A stretch of DNA of 21,816 nucleotides, from contig CAJMOJ010000032.1 in NCBI GenBank assembly GCA_905215035.1, positions 1-21,816 of the forward strand. The letters are read 5' to 3'. The translations under genes and the position numbers were made by a program. A model generated the notes under the pieces. That model worked only from the letters and a program-made list of their open reading frames with translations. It did not search any database and was not told where the DNA came from. Below are positions 1-7,056 of this stretch, piece by piece; positions within the stretch are counted from its first letter, which is position 1, and each line of letters opens with the position of its first letter. This DNA is from an uncultured bacterium (GTDB lineage Bacteria > Actinomycetota > Coriobacteriia > Coriobacteriales > Eggerthellaceae).

Positions 1-51
1 CTACAACCCTCCGGTTAACAGCCGGATGCTCTGCCGTTGAGCTACCGAGGA
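1..51 (-). tRNA. tRNA-Asn (anticodon GUU), 5' part only
   Basis: Read on the minus strand, the sequence starts with acceptor arm TCCTCGG, then the T8-A9 and GCTC...GAGC D-arm, then an anticodon stem TCCGG/CCGGA around loop CTGTTAA, giving anticodon GTT (Asn). The window edge cuts the gene in the variable/T-arm region, so the T-arm and 3' acceptor strand cannot be seen. A short GCGCC/GGCGC hairpin (57-73) and a clear promoter (82-109) lie upstream. Confidence 0.9.
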
Positions 52-81
52 ATGCAGCGCCTTTTGTTGGCGCGATTGATA

Positions 82-109
82 ATTATACGCAAATCGCAAT
101 GTATTGCAA
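82..109 (-). promoter_or_regulatory. Sigma-70-type promoter of the tRNA-Asn gene
   Basis: On the minus strand there is TTGCAA (104-109) as the -35 box, a 16-base spacer, and a perfect TATAAT (82-87) as the -10 box. Transcription would start near position 75, about 25 bases before the tRNA 5' end. It is the best consensus promoter in the window. Confidence 0.65.
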
Positions 110-198
110 CATACAATTTTAAAATGCATCAAATTGGCTGGCCAGCGTTGTTGTGGACTTAGTTTGTGTTTGAACAAGTCGTAGCAAGTCGCAAAGCT

Positions 199-1509
199 TT
201 AGCGCCGTCCAAAACGGAGACGTCGTTGAGCGTTAGATTTTCGCGTGGTTCGTTTAGTAGGTCGCTTGGGATCAGGTATAAGGCGATGAGAGTTATCGTA
301 GGCAAATCCCGGGATGTCATAGGTAGGAATCCTGCTTGCAGTGTAATACTCAATTTCACGTAAGTCGAGAAGTTGGTCGGGGGTGAAGAAGGTGTAGGCA
401 CCACCTTGCTTGCCAGCGCGTCCTGTTCGTCCAATACGATGTACATAATCTTGAGGAGTTTTAGGGACGGTGAGATTTACAACATAGCTTACTGTATCGA
501 CATCAATTCCTCGTGCTAATACATCGGTTGCGACTAAAATATCGCATCCACCACGCGAGAAATTACGAAGCGCTTGATCACGTTTTTTCTGCGGTTTATC
601 AGAATGGATGCTCTGTGTGCGATAGTGTTCTTTTTGTAAACGCGCAGCAAGTGCGTCAGCTTCAGTTTTGGTTTGTGTAAAAACAAGAACACGCTCATGC
701 CCTTTTTCTTTAAGGAGAGCAAGCAATAAATCCGTTTTTTGTGTTTGGGCAATGGGCATGAGGTATTCATCAATTGAGTCAGCCGTCTCACCAATTTGTG
801 AGATTTCAATACGCGCTGCATCATGTTGAAGCGTAGCGGCTTTTGTGGTGATCTCGTCGCTTAGTGTTGCAGAAAGAAGATAGGTTTGATGCTTATTAGT
901 AACTTGCTTAGTGAGTGCCAAGACGCTCGGCCAAAATCCCATATCCATCATGCGGTCAACTTCGTCGATCACCAAATAGTGAACATTGGCAAGCGAACAG
1001 GCTTTTTGGTCAAGTAAATCCTGGAGACGCCCTGGTGTTGCAATAAGCACATCGCATCCTTTTTTAAGTGCTTCAGTCTGAGTTTTATATTTTTTTCCTC
1101 CAATAATATTGAGTACGCGAAAATGGGTTGCTTGGCCTATAATGCGTGCCTCTGCTGCAATTTGTGTGGCCAATTCTCGAGTTGGTGCAAGGATAAGTGC
1201 GTAGGGGCCTTTGGCGCGCTTAGGGCGTTTGGAGCCCCAATGACGAACCATAAGATCAAAGATTGGCAGTAAAAAGGAGAGCGTTTTACCCGTGCCTGTT
1301 TGTGCGGCGGCTAAAATATCACGATGTTCAAGAGCTGTTGGTATAACTGCTGATTGAATAGGTGTAGGGGTGTCAAAGCCAAGATCGGCAAGAGCCTGAA
1401 GAGAGGGCTGTGTTAATCCGAATGTATCAAAACTAGGTTGCTGTGTAGGTGGAGAGACACCTATATTCGATTGGGATGAGCTACTAGTTTGTGGGTTATG
1501 TTGTTCCAT
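199..1509 (-). CDS. DEAD-box-family ATP-dependent RNA helicase (RhlE-like), motif II reads DEVD
   Basis: This is a 436-residue cytoplasmic RNA helicase that would unwind RNA duplexes, probably in ribosome assembly, mRNA decay or cold adaptation. All core motifs are visible: a Q-motif region (FGLTQPSLQALADLGFDTPTP), Walker A AQTGTGKT (residues 69-76), PTRELA, TPGRL, motif II DEVD (182-185), SAT (213-215), then in the second RecA domain ATDVLARGID and HRIGRTGRAG. A short basic, Arg-rich tail (RRTTRK/RRLRFGRR type) ends the protein and would bind RNA. A GTG at 1590 would add 27 unconserved residues and has no ribosome-binding site. I chose the ATG at 1509, although its own Shine-Dalgarno is weak (GAGAAAG about 15 bases upstream). 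The gene is divergent from trpS. The Val in motif II is unusual, as most relatives have Ala. The family call is secure; the subfamily is a guess. Confidence 0.93.
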   Translation of the reverse strand: MEQHNPQTSSSSQSNIGVSPPTQQPSFDTFGLTQPSLQALADLGFDTPTPIQSAVIPTALEHRDILAAAQTGTGKTLSFLLPIFDLMVRHWGSKRPKRAKGPYALILAPTRELATQIAAEARIIGQATHFRVLNIIGGKKYKTQTEALKKGCDVLIATPGRLQDLLDQKACSLANVHYLVIDEVDRMMDMGFWPSVLALTKQVTNKHQTYLLSATLSDEITTKAATLQHDAARIEISQIGETADSIDEYLMPIAQTQKTDLLLALLKEKGHERVLVFTQTKTEADALAARLQKEHYRTQSIHSDKPQKKRDQALRNFSRGGCDILVATDVLARGIDVDTVSYVVNLTVPKTPQDYVHRIGRTGRAGKQGGAYTFFTPDQLLDLREIEYYTASRIPTYDIPGFAYDNSHRLIPDPKRPTKRTTRKSNAQRRLRFGRR

Positions 1510-1699
1510 AAAGGAAAATAAATCTTTCTCGTGTTGATGATGGCGTGAAGTGAATATTGCAACAGGAGCACATCGCTTAATAAAAAGCACTGTGATATGG
1601 GCGATGCGCCCCTCGTTTTATAAACAATATGTATTAGAATAGCGTTTTGTGGTCTATACGATTAAGACAAGTATAGAAGTGGTATGAGGAGTTAAACGT

Positions 1700-2752
1700 A
1701 TGTCACGTGAATCAGATACGTACTTAGCAAGCAAACAGCGGAGTGATGAGGTTTTAGCAGATATTCCTCTTCATCCTGAAAACTATATTATGCTCACCGG
1801 TGATCGTCCTACAGGGCGTTTGCATATGGGCCACTATTTTGGAACCATTAAAGAGCGCGTGCGTTTGCAAGATGAAGGTATTACAACGCGTATTGTTATT
1901 GCTGATTATCAAGTTATTACTGATCGTGATACCACTGAACATATTCAGGACAACGTATATAACATGGTTATCGATTACTTGGCTGCTGGTATTGACCCAG
2001 AAAAGACATTGATCTTTACTCATTCCGCTGTTCCTGCACTCAATCAGTTGATGCTTCCTTTTCTATCGCTTGTCTCTGAAGCTGAGCTTTTACGCAATCC
2101 CACTGTTAAGTCGGAGCAGCAAGCTTCAGGTCATGCACTTACGGGGCTTTTGCTCACTTACCCTGTTCATCAAGCGTGTGATATTTTGTTCTGCAAAGGC
2201 AATATTGTTCCTGTTGGAAAAGATCAATTGCCACACATTGAGCAAACGCGACAAATTGCTCGTCGCTTTAATGAACGATATGCCCCTGTTTTTCCCGAAC
2301 CGGTTGGTTTGTTAACTGAAGCGCCTGAAATTCCTGGTTTAGATGGTCGCAAGATGTCTAAGAGTTACGGCAATGCGATTAGTCTTGCATTTACTGAGGA
2401 AGAAACAGCTAAACTCATCAAAAAATCTAAAACAGATTCAGAGAGATTTATTACGTTTGATAAAGAGAATCGTCCTGGTGTTGCTGCGCTTCTTACCACC
2501 GCTGCGTTATGCACGGGACGAACTGAGGCTGATATTGCTGAAGAGATTGGCAATGCAGGAGCCGGAGCACTTAAAACATATGTCACTGAATCAGTGAATG
2601 CTTATCTGGCTCCTTTGCGTGAGCGACGTTGTGAGCTTGCGCAAAAGCCTGACTACATTAAAGAAGTTCTTCATGAAGGGAATCGTAGGGCAAATGAAAT
2701 TGCCAACCAAACCCTTGATGAGGTCCGTGAAGCCATGAAGATGGTGTACTAG
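1700..2752 (+). CDS. trpS: Tryptophan--tRNA ligase
   Basis: This 350-residue class I aminoacyl-tRNA synthetase charges tRNA-Trp with tryptophan using ATP in the cytoplasm. The N-terminal signature GDRPTGRLHMGH carries the HIGH-type motif as HMGH (residues 42-45), and the KMSKS loop is intact at about residues 218-222. Length matches the bacterial TrpS norm of about 330-350. The GAGGAG at 1686-1691 is spaced correctly before the ATG at 1700. It is divergent from the helicase and followed by a tRNA gene. I see no T-box or Trp-codon leader in the roughly 110-base upstream region, so there is no visible amino-acid-responsive control. The residue pattern fits TrpS rather than TyrS. Confidence 0.97.
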   Translation: MSRESDTYLASKQRSDEVLADIPLHPENYIMLTGDRPTGRLHMGHYFGTIKERVRLQDEGITTRIVIADYQVITDRDTTEHIQDNVYNMVIDYLAAGIDPEKTLIFTHSAVPALNQLMLPFLSLVSEAELLRNPTVKSEQQASGHALTGLLLTYPVHQACDILFCKGNIVPVGKDQLPHIEQTRQIARRFNERYAPVFPEPVGLLTEAPEIPGLDGRKMSKSYGNAISLAFTEEETAKLIKKSKTDSERFITFDKENRPGVAALLTTAALCTGRTEADIAEEIGNAGAGALKTYVTESVNAYLAPLRERRCELAQKPDYIKEVLHEGNRRANEIANQTLDEVREAMKMVY

Positions 2753-2840
2753 GCGACTGCTTTTTTCATTAATTACGATTATTGTAAAAACATGGGTGAT
2801 AAATTCTTTGTTTTTGTGTAAAATCGCTTGTACATAAAAA

Positions 2841-2915
2841 GGGCCTGTAGCTCAACGGTGGAGCAGGGGACTCATAATCCTTTGGTTCTCGGTTCGAATC
2901 CGGGCGGGCCCACCA
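2841..2915 (+). tRNA. tRNA with anticodon CAU (elongator Met or Ile2), CCA encoded
   Basis: A complete cloverleaf is present: acceptor GGGCCTG pairs with CGGGCCC, the D-arm is GCTCAACGGTGGAGC, the anticodon stem-loop is GGGGA-CTCATAA-TCCTT, and the T-arm is CTCGG-TTCGAAT-CCGGG. Discriminator A is followed by an encoded CCA. The anticodon CAT is shared by elongator tRNA-Met and by tRNA-Ile2, in which TilS makes lysidine. The acceptor pairs C4-G69 and C5-G68 are those that E. coli TilS is known to prefer, which leans towards Ile2, but that rule may not hold in this lineage. It is not an initiator tRNA because position 1 pairs with position 72. Confidence 0.93.
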
Positions 2916-2930
2916 GTTCGGAACTATACG

Positions 2931-2976
2931 AACACGACAGATTTGCATTTAAGAGCGCTTTCTGTCGTGTTTTTTT
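2931..2976 (+). terminator. Intrinsic terminator after the CAU tRNA
   Basis: A perfect 11-base-pair stem, AACACGACAGA (2931-2941) with TCTGTCGTGTT (2961-2971), encloses a 19-base loop and is followed by a run of T to 2976. It lies 16 bases past the encoded CCA. Confidence 0.88.
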
Positions 2977-3458
2977 ATTGGTATTTTATTAGTATTTTTG
3001 TTGGTATTATTGGTCAGAGTTGTTGGGTTTATTACCGAACGATGGGTGTGGGTACTGACCGTTGCGCTAATCATTTCTTTGAATCCGCTCTTATACCACA
3101 ACTGTGGATATATTGTTCCAGTTTATGACAATTAACACTAATATATAGGAATATATTATTGATTAGAAGCTTTGCTTTCACGTTTTGTTATTGGACAGAG
3201 AATAGAACACGTTCAATAATACTTAATGGACTTTTTGTGTTTAGTCTATGCAGATATCATGCATCTTGACTATTAGAAGTCCTGATTCTTATGGGATGTG
3301 CTTAATCCCCCTTGAATCATACAGAGGCGTTTTATAACAAAACGCCTGTTCTCTAGTTCAAATATCCCCCAACGTTTGGCTAGAGAGACAGTATCCCCCT
3401 GAGTGCACCTCGAGGTTATCTCGTGGTGTGCAAAAGTATGAGAAAGGAAGGCGATTCA
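2977..3458 (+). promoter_or_regulatory. Gene-free region with a structured leader of the MFS transporter
   Basis: No credible gene is seen here; the one 61-codon open frame has no ribosome-binding site and starts inside the terminator loop. Visible structure: two near-identical 13-mers, TTATTGGTCAGAG (3007-3019) and TTATTGGACAGAG (3188-3200); a possible -35/-10 pair TTGACT (3266) and TATGGG (3290); three copies of ATCCCCC (3305, 3364, 3393); a hairpin AGGCGTTTT/AAAACGCCT (3325-3347) closed by TTGAA/TTCAA; a competing CTCTAG/CTAGAG pairing (3351-3385); and a palindrome ACCTCGAGGT (3407-3416). The layout suggests a regulated 5' leader of about 150 bases. Confidence 0.5.
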
Positions 3459-4862
3459 ATGGCATCAGACGCACTACAATCATCGTATTACGGTATTGCA
3501 GCTCGCATGGATCGTATCCCCATTACTGGGTTCCATAGGAAAATTTTATGGCTTCTTGGCGGCGTAACCTTCTGTGACTCCGTCGACATGGCTGTAGGTG
3601 GCCCTATCGGAATGGTTTTGCAGGCTGAAAACTGGATGACCCTCGAACAGTTTGCATTCTTTAACTCCATCACTATGGTAGGTTATTTAGTCGGTGGACT
3701 TATGGCCGGCGCTATTTCAGACGGTATTGGTCGTAGAAAAGCAGTTTTGATTTGTTCTACTATCTTTACCATTTTCTGTTTTGTTGCTGCAGCTTCACCT
3801 GACGCTAACTTCCTTACTGTTTGCCGCTTCTTTATGGGCATGGGCCTAGGAGCTGCGTTCCCTGCGGGCTACAGCGCGTTGACCGAGTATACGCCACCTA
3901 CAAAACGTGGTAAATATCAGTCATACGTTGGCTTAATTGCTAATGTTGGTACCCTCATTGCTTCAGTAATGAACCTTCTCGTTTTGCCGGTAGCTGGTTG
4001 GCGTATGGTTTTTGTTATTTGTGGTATCGTTGGCGCACTCGTCGTAGTTTTGTGCTTCTTCTTCTTGACCGAATCACCTCGTTGGTTGGCTATGAAGGGT
4101 CGCGATGCAGAAGCTAACAAGATCGTTGATCATATTGAAGCTATTGCGGTTAAAGATGGTGACAAACTTACTCCTGTTACTGATGAAGAAATTATTCAGT
4201 TGGAGAAAGAGGGTAATGTCCGTCAGCTTCCTTGGACATTCTTGTTCAAGAACAAGATGCTTATTCGTACCGTCACAGCAATGATTCTTTGCTTCGTTAT
4301 GAATGTTATGGTGTATACCGTTATTTCTTGGACCCCAACGTTGCTTAAAGCAAATGGATTTGACGTTAATCTTTCAACCATGTTAACCGTGGTTATGCAG
4401 TTGGGTATTCCTGTTGGTGTTGGCGCTTTGACATTCTATGTTGATAAAGTCAACCGTAAGACCATTTTGTGCACAACCTATGTTTTGATTGCTATCTTAG
4501 GTCCCTTGTGGGCAATGGTTCCAACTGATAATCCTGCAATGGTTATGTTTGTTGGCTTCTTATTGTGCGTTTGCACCTTTACCAATTCTGTTACCACTGC
4601 TTCTGTTTACCTTTCTGAGCCTTTCCCGACGGCTTGCCGTATTCGTGGCGCAGGTATAGCTAATGCATTTGGTCGCTTGGGTGGTATTTTCAGCCCAATG
4701 TGGATTGCTGCATTGATTGCTAGCCCTATTGGCGCAGTTGGTGTATATGCAATTAATTCTGTTTTGGTTATCTTTATGGCAATTTGGCTTGCAATCTTTG
4801 GTGTTGAAACCCGCGGTAAGACACTTGAGGAAATTACCAAGCCAGTATTGACTGAGGACTAA
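3459..4862 (+). CDS. MFS transporter, organic/aromatic acid or sugar-porter-like
   Basis: This 467-residue inner-membrane secondary transporter has 12 predicted hydrophobic segments. Family marks are visible: the loop 2-3 signature GAISDGIGRRKAV, RFFMGMGLGAAFPAGYSALTE with PPTKRGKY after it, LTESPRWLAMKGR before the central cytoplasmic loop, and the C-terminal ETRGKTLEEI typical of the sugar-porter and aromatic-acid:H+ symporter branches. TM1 contains an Asp (CDSVDMA), which suggests H+ coupling. I chose the ATG at 3459 because AAGGAAGG (3444-3451) sits 8 bases upstream; a GTG at 3423 and an ATG at 3438 are less well placed. The gene stands alone between terminators. Its upstream region shares TATTGGACA with the acyl-CoA dehydrogenase control region, so it may import the substrate of that pathway. 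The exact substrate cannot be read from sequence. Confidence 0.9.
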   Translation: MASDALQSSYYGIAARMDRIPITGFHRKILWLLGGVTFCDSVDMAVGGPIGMVLQAENWMTLEQFAFFNSITMVGYLVGGLMAGAISDGIGRRKAVLICSTIFTIFCFVAAASPDANFLTVCRFFMGMGLGAAFPAGYSALTEYTPPTKRGKYQSYVGLIANVGTLIASVMNLLVLPVAGWRMVFVICGIVGALVVVLCFFFLTESPRWLAMKGRDAEANKIVDHIEAIAVKDGDKLTPVTDEEIIQLEKEGNVRQLPWTFLFKNKMLIRTVTAMILCFVMNVMVYTVISWTPTLLKANGFDVNLSTMLTVVMQLGIPVGVGALTFYVDKVNRKTILCTTYVLIAILGPLWAMVPTDNPAMVMFVGFLLCVCTFTNSVTTASVYLSEPFPTACRIRGAGIANAFGRLGGIFSPMWIAALIASPIGAVGVYAINSVLVIFMAIWLAIFGVETRGKTLEEITKPVLTED

Positions 4863-4911
4863 AAGTACTGCTTATCTTATAGAACAAGCAGAGAGACATA
4901 TGTATGTTTGA

Positions 4912-4942
4912 AAGAGAGCCCTTGGGGAGGGCTCTCTTTTTT
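4912..4942 (+). terminator. Intrinsic terminator of the MFS transporter gene
   Basis: Stem AAGAGAGCCC (4912-4921) pairs with GGGCTCTCTT (4929-4938) around a 7-base loop, followed by TTTT to 4942. It lies 50 bases after the stop codon. Confidence 0.92.
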
Positions 4943-5239
4943 GATTAGGATACATTTGATAGATTGGTTGTAGTTGATCTGTCGTCTTGTGTGTGTTTCT
5001 TCATACGATGTTTTGAGAAGACCTTACTTCAAAGTACACTCTTGGAAGCAATCTTCCCCCATTAATAGAATAGATATGATCGCTTGAGCATCTCGTTCAA
5101 GTAGAGTGAGAAAAGTGTTATTCACGATAACAAGGCGCTATAAGATTGCAAGTTGAAAATATTGAGATAGGAATAGCGTAGTAGCAGGAATAGCGTAGTA
5201 GCGAAAAAGACACGTGCAAGGGGAGAAGCGTGTGAAGTT
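4943..5239. other. Gene-free stretch before the YdcZ-type gene
   Basis: No coding region is evident. It holds an exact tandem 17-base duplication (5169-5202) and a weak promoter candidate (GTGTTA at 5115, 18-base spacer, TATAAG at 5139). An AAGGGGAG (5218-5225) sits somewhat far, 14 bases, from the next ATG. Nothing else stands out. Confidence 0.5.
5169..5202. repeat. Exact 17-base tandem duplication
   Basis: AGGAATAGCGTAGTAGC occurs at 5169-5185 and again immediately at 5186-5202 with no mismatch. It lies 38 bases upstream of the YdcZ-type start codon, in the likely 5' untranslated region. Confidence 0.9.
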
Positions 5240-6148
5240 ATGGAAAGCGTATGTTTGTTAGCAGCATTGGGTGGCGTGTTGAGTTCTGTTCAGGGGCCTA
5301 CTAATACGGCTTTGGCAAAGACGGCAGGACGTGCCTTTGCAAGTTTCTTTTCTTTTTTGACAGGAGCAATTCTCCTCTTTGTATTAATCCAATTTTTGGG
5401 CACGGGTAACTTGTTTCTTGTTACTACGGTGCCGTTGTGGCAGATCACGGGTGGCTTATTTGGGTTTGTTGTTATTGTCTCAACTATAATTGCAACGCCA
5501 CGCTTAGGTGTTGCGCTTACCACTATGTCGCTTATGGTTGGTAAGGTTGTAAGTGGGGTAATTATTGATCTTTTTGGCCTCTTTGGTCTTAATGAGAGAA
5601 ATATGACCTACGAATTGGCTATAGGCATCTGTTTGCTTCTTGTGGGAATAACGCTTATTAGCATTGATAGAAAGCGCGCTAATCCATCTTTGAATCAAAA
5701 AAGAACTGTTTTTCAAATATTTGTACCCGTAGTTTTAATGTTTATTGCTGGTTGCGGTAACTCTATTCAGGCTCCTATAAACGCGGCGTTGTCTCATACA
5801 ATTGGAACAATTGAGGCTACGTTTGTTTCTTTTCTAGGTGGATTATTGTGTGCATCGTTATTTCTTATAGCGAGTCGGATATGCACCAAAGACCATGTTT
5901 CTATGGGTAAACCTTGGACTTGTCTAGGTGGCACATACGGCGCTTGCATTGGCATAATAACAATTATCGTGACACCAGTTTTAGGTACTACATCGCTTGT
6001 ATCACTTCAGATGCTTGGTCAAATGACAGGAGGGCTCATCATCGATACCTTTGGCTTTCTCGGATGCATAAAGCTCAAGATAACCGTTATGCGTATGCTC
6101 GGTATTGTGTGTATTGCGATAGGAGCGCTCTTTGTTGCATACCTCTAA
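5240..6148 (+). CDS. DMT-superfamily YdcZ (DUF606)-type membrane protein, two domains fused
   Basis: This 302-residue integral membrane protein has about ten hydrophobic helices. The two halves resemble each other: each begins with a helix ending in a P-x-N-x-A-L motif (GPTNTALAKTAG near residue 20; APINAALSHTIG near residue 177), then ASFFSFLTG / ATFVSFLGG, a Gly-rich TPRLG / TPVLG segment, and MLVGKV.. / MLGQMTGGLIID-F-G. Single YdcZ/DUF606 proteins are about 140-150 residues, so this is an internal duplication or fusion that would work as its own dimer. The family belongs to the drug/metabolite transporter superfamily; no substrate can be assigned. The ATG at 5240 is the only sensible start. 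It is followed by a hairpin at 6154-6196 shared with the convergent gene. Confidence 0.82.
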   Translation: MESVCLLAALGGVLSSVQGPTNTALAKTAGRAFASFFSFLTGAILLFVLIQFLGTGNLFLVTTVPLWQITGGLFGFVVIVSTIIATPRLGVALTTMSLMVGKVVSGVIIDLFGLFGLNERNMTYELAIGICLLLVGITLISIDRKRANPSLNQKRTVFQIFVPVVLMFIAGCGNSIQAPINAALSHTIGTIEATFVSFLGGLLCASLFLIASRICTKDHVSMGKPWTCLGGTYGACIGIITIIVTPVLGTTSLVSLQMLGQMTGGLIIDTFGFLGCIKLKITVMRMLGIVCIAIGALFVAYL

Positions 6149-6150
6149 CC

Positions 6151-6196
6151 AAAAACCTCGTAATATGCGCAAAAAAGAAGTGCATACTGCGAGGTT
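6151..6196 (-). terminator. Intrinsic terminator for the minus-strand membrane protein gene (possibly bidirectional)
   Basis: Arms AACCTCG (6154-6160) and CGAGGTT (6190-6196), with an inner TATGC/GCATA pairing, form a long hairpin. On the minus strand it is followed by a T run (6151-6155). It lies between two convergent genes; on the plus strand the following bases are less T-rich, so it is a weaker terminator for the YdcZ-type gene. Confidence 0.7.
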
Positions 6197-6224
6197 CTAA
6201 AGCTTAAAACTATTTAAGATTGTT

Positions 6225-6836
6225 TTATTTAGTGACCGTTTTTGCAATTTTTGCTTTTTTGAGGTTGGGTGCCTCTTTGTCAACACGACCAAACAGAATA
6301 ATTAAGACAGCAAGTAAAACAAGATTAATGAGCGCAACAGGCTCAACAATACGGATTACGGTTATTGCATAAAATTCCCAAATGCATGATAAGCCTGCAA
6401 GAACGGCTATGAGAATATAGGTGAGCGTACGAGGTTTGCGCTCGTAAAAGCAACGAAACCCTTGGATGTTGATAAGTGAGCAGATAATTGCGCTCACAAG
6501 GGCCATAACACCGTCAAGACGCATGAGCGTTGCTAGAGAAAAGCCATTGTATAAGGTGCCACCAACTGCAACGGCTTCAAGACCGCCCTCCCAGGTCTGC
6601 CCCTGATTAAAGGCAAGAATTGCCATCAATACAGAAAATGCAACACAAACAAAGGTCCAGATCATGAAGGCATTGAGAATACGATGCGTCCAAGTGCGCA
6701 CAGGAGTCATGATGTAGCCATCAGGTCCAATACGATTTCCGTCTTTGTCGTAGTGCTCATAGAGCGGTTTTTTTTCGGGAGTGGGATCAGGATTGATGAC
6801 GTTAGATTGATCTTTTGAGCGAGGTTTAAGACGCAT
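6225..6836 (-). CDS. Conserved-type integral membrane protein of unknown function
   Basis: I do not recognise this family. The 203-residue protein has a hydrophilic, charged N-terminus of about 45 residues (EHYDKDGNRIGPDGYIMTP), then four or five hydrophobic helices (from NAFMIWTFVCVAFSVLMAIL onward, MALVSAIICSLI, LTYILIAVLAGLSCIWEFYAI and VALINLVLLAVLIILFG), and a basic Lys-rich tail (KKAKIAKTVTK). The positive tail and N-terminal charge suggest a simple multi-pass protein without a large soluble domain. An upstream in-frame GTG (6848) sits on top of the ribosome-binding site, so the ATG at 6836 with AAAGG about 12 bases upstream is the better start. It is convergent with the YdcZ-type gene and monocistronic. 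The DKDGNRIGPDGY stretch looks like a short Gly/Asp turn repeat and might be a useful search handle. Confidence 0.72.
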   Translation of the reverse strand: MRLKPRSKDQSNVINPDPTPEKKPLYEHYDKDGNRIGPDGYIMTPVRTWTHRILNAFMIWTFVCVAFSVLMAILAFNQGQTWEGGLEAVAVGGTLYNGFSLATLMRLDGVMALVSAIICSLINIQGFRCFYERKPRTLTYILIAVLAGLSCIWEFYAITVIRIVEPVALINLVLLAVLIILFGRVDKEAPNLKKAKIAKTVTK

Positions 6837-7056
6837 GGGGGATATCACGCCTTTCGTATATGATGAAGCTAGAGGGGTTAAAGATAAAAGGTAGTGTATC
6901 TAAATCGCGGTTTGATGCCTAGCGCCTTCAGTTCTTTTTCAGGTCAAAGGTATGCCTTGCTTGCGATATTGTTACACCCGGTTAATGCAAGAGCGCTACA
7001 ATACTAAATGAATTTTTGCTTATATTACATGCTTCAATTTTGATAAGGATACTACC

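Noticed and set aside
1510..1590. GTG start for the helicase at 1590
   Set aside because: The added 27 residues are not conserved-looking and no Shine-Dalgarno precedes the GTG.
1690..1699. T-box or Trp attenuator before trpS
   Set aside because: The upstream gap is short and shows no T-box-like structure, specifier codon array or terminator.
2943..3128. 61-codon open frame in the gene-free region after the CAU tRNA
   Set aside because: It starts in the loop of the intrinsic terminator and lacks a ribosome-binding site.
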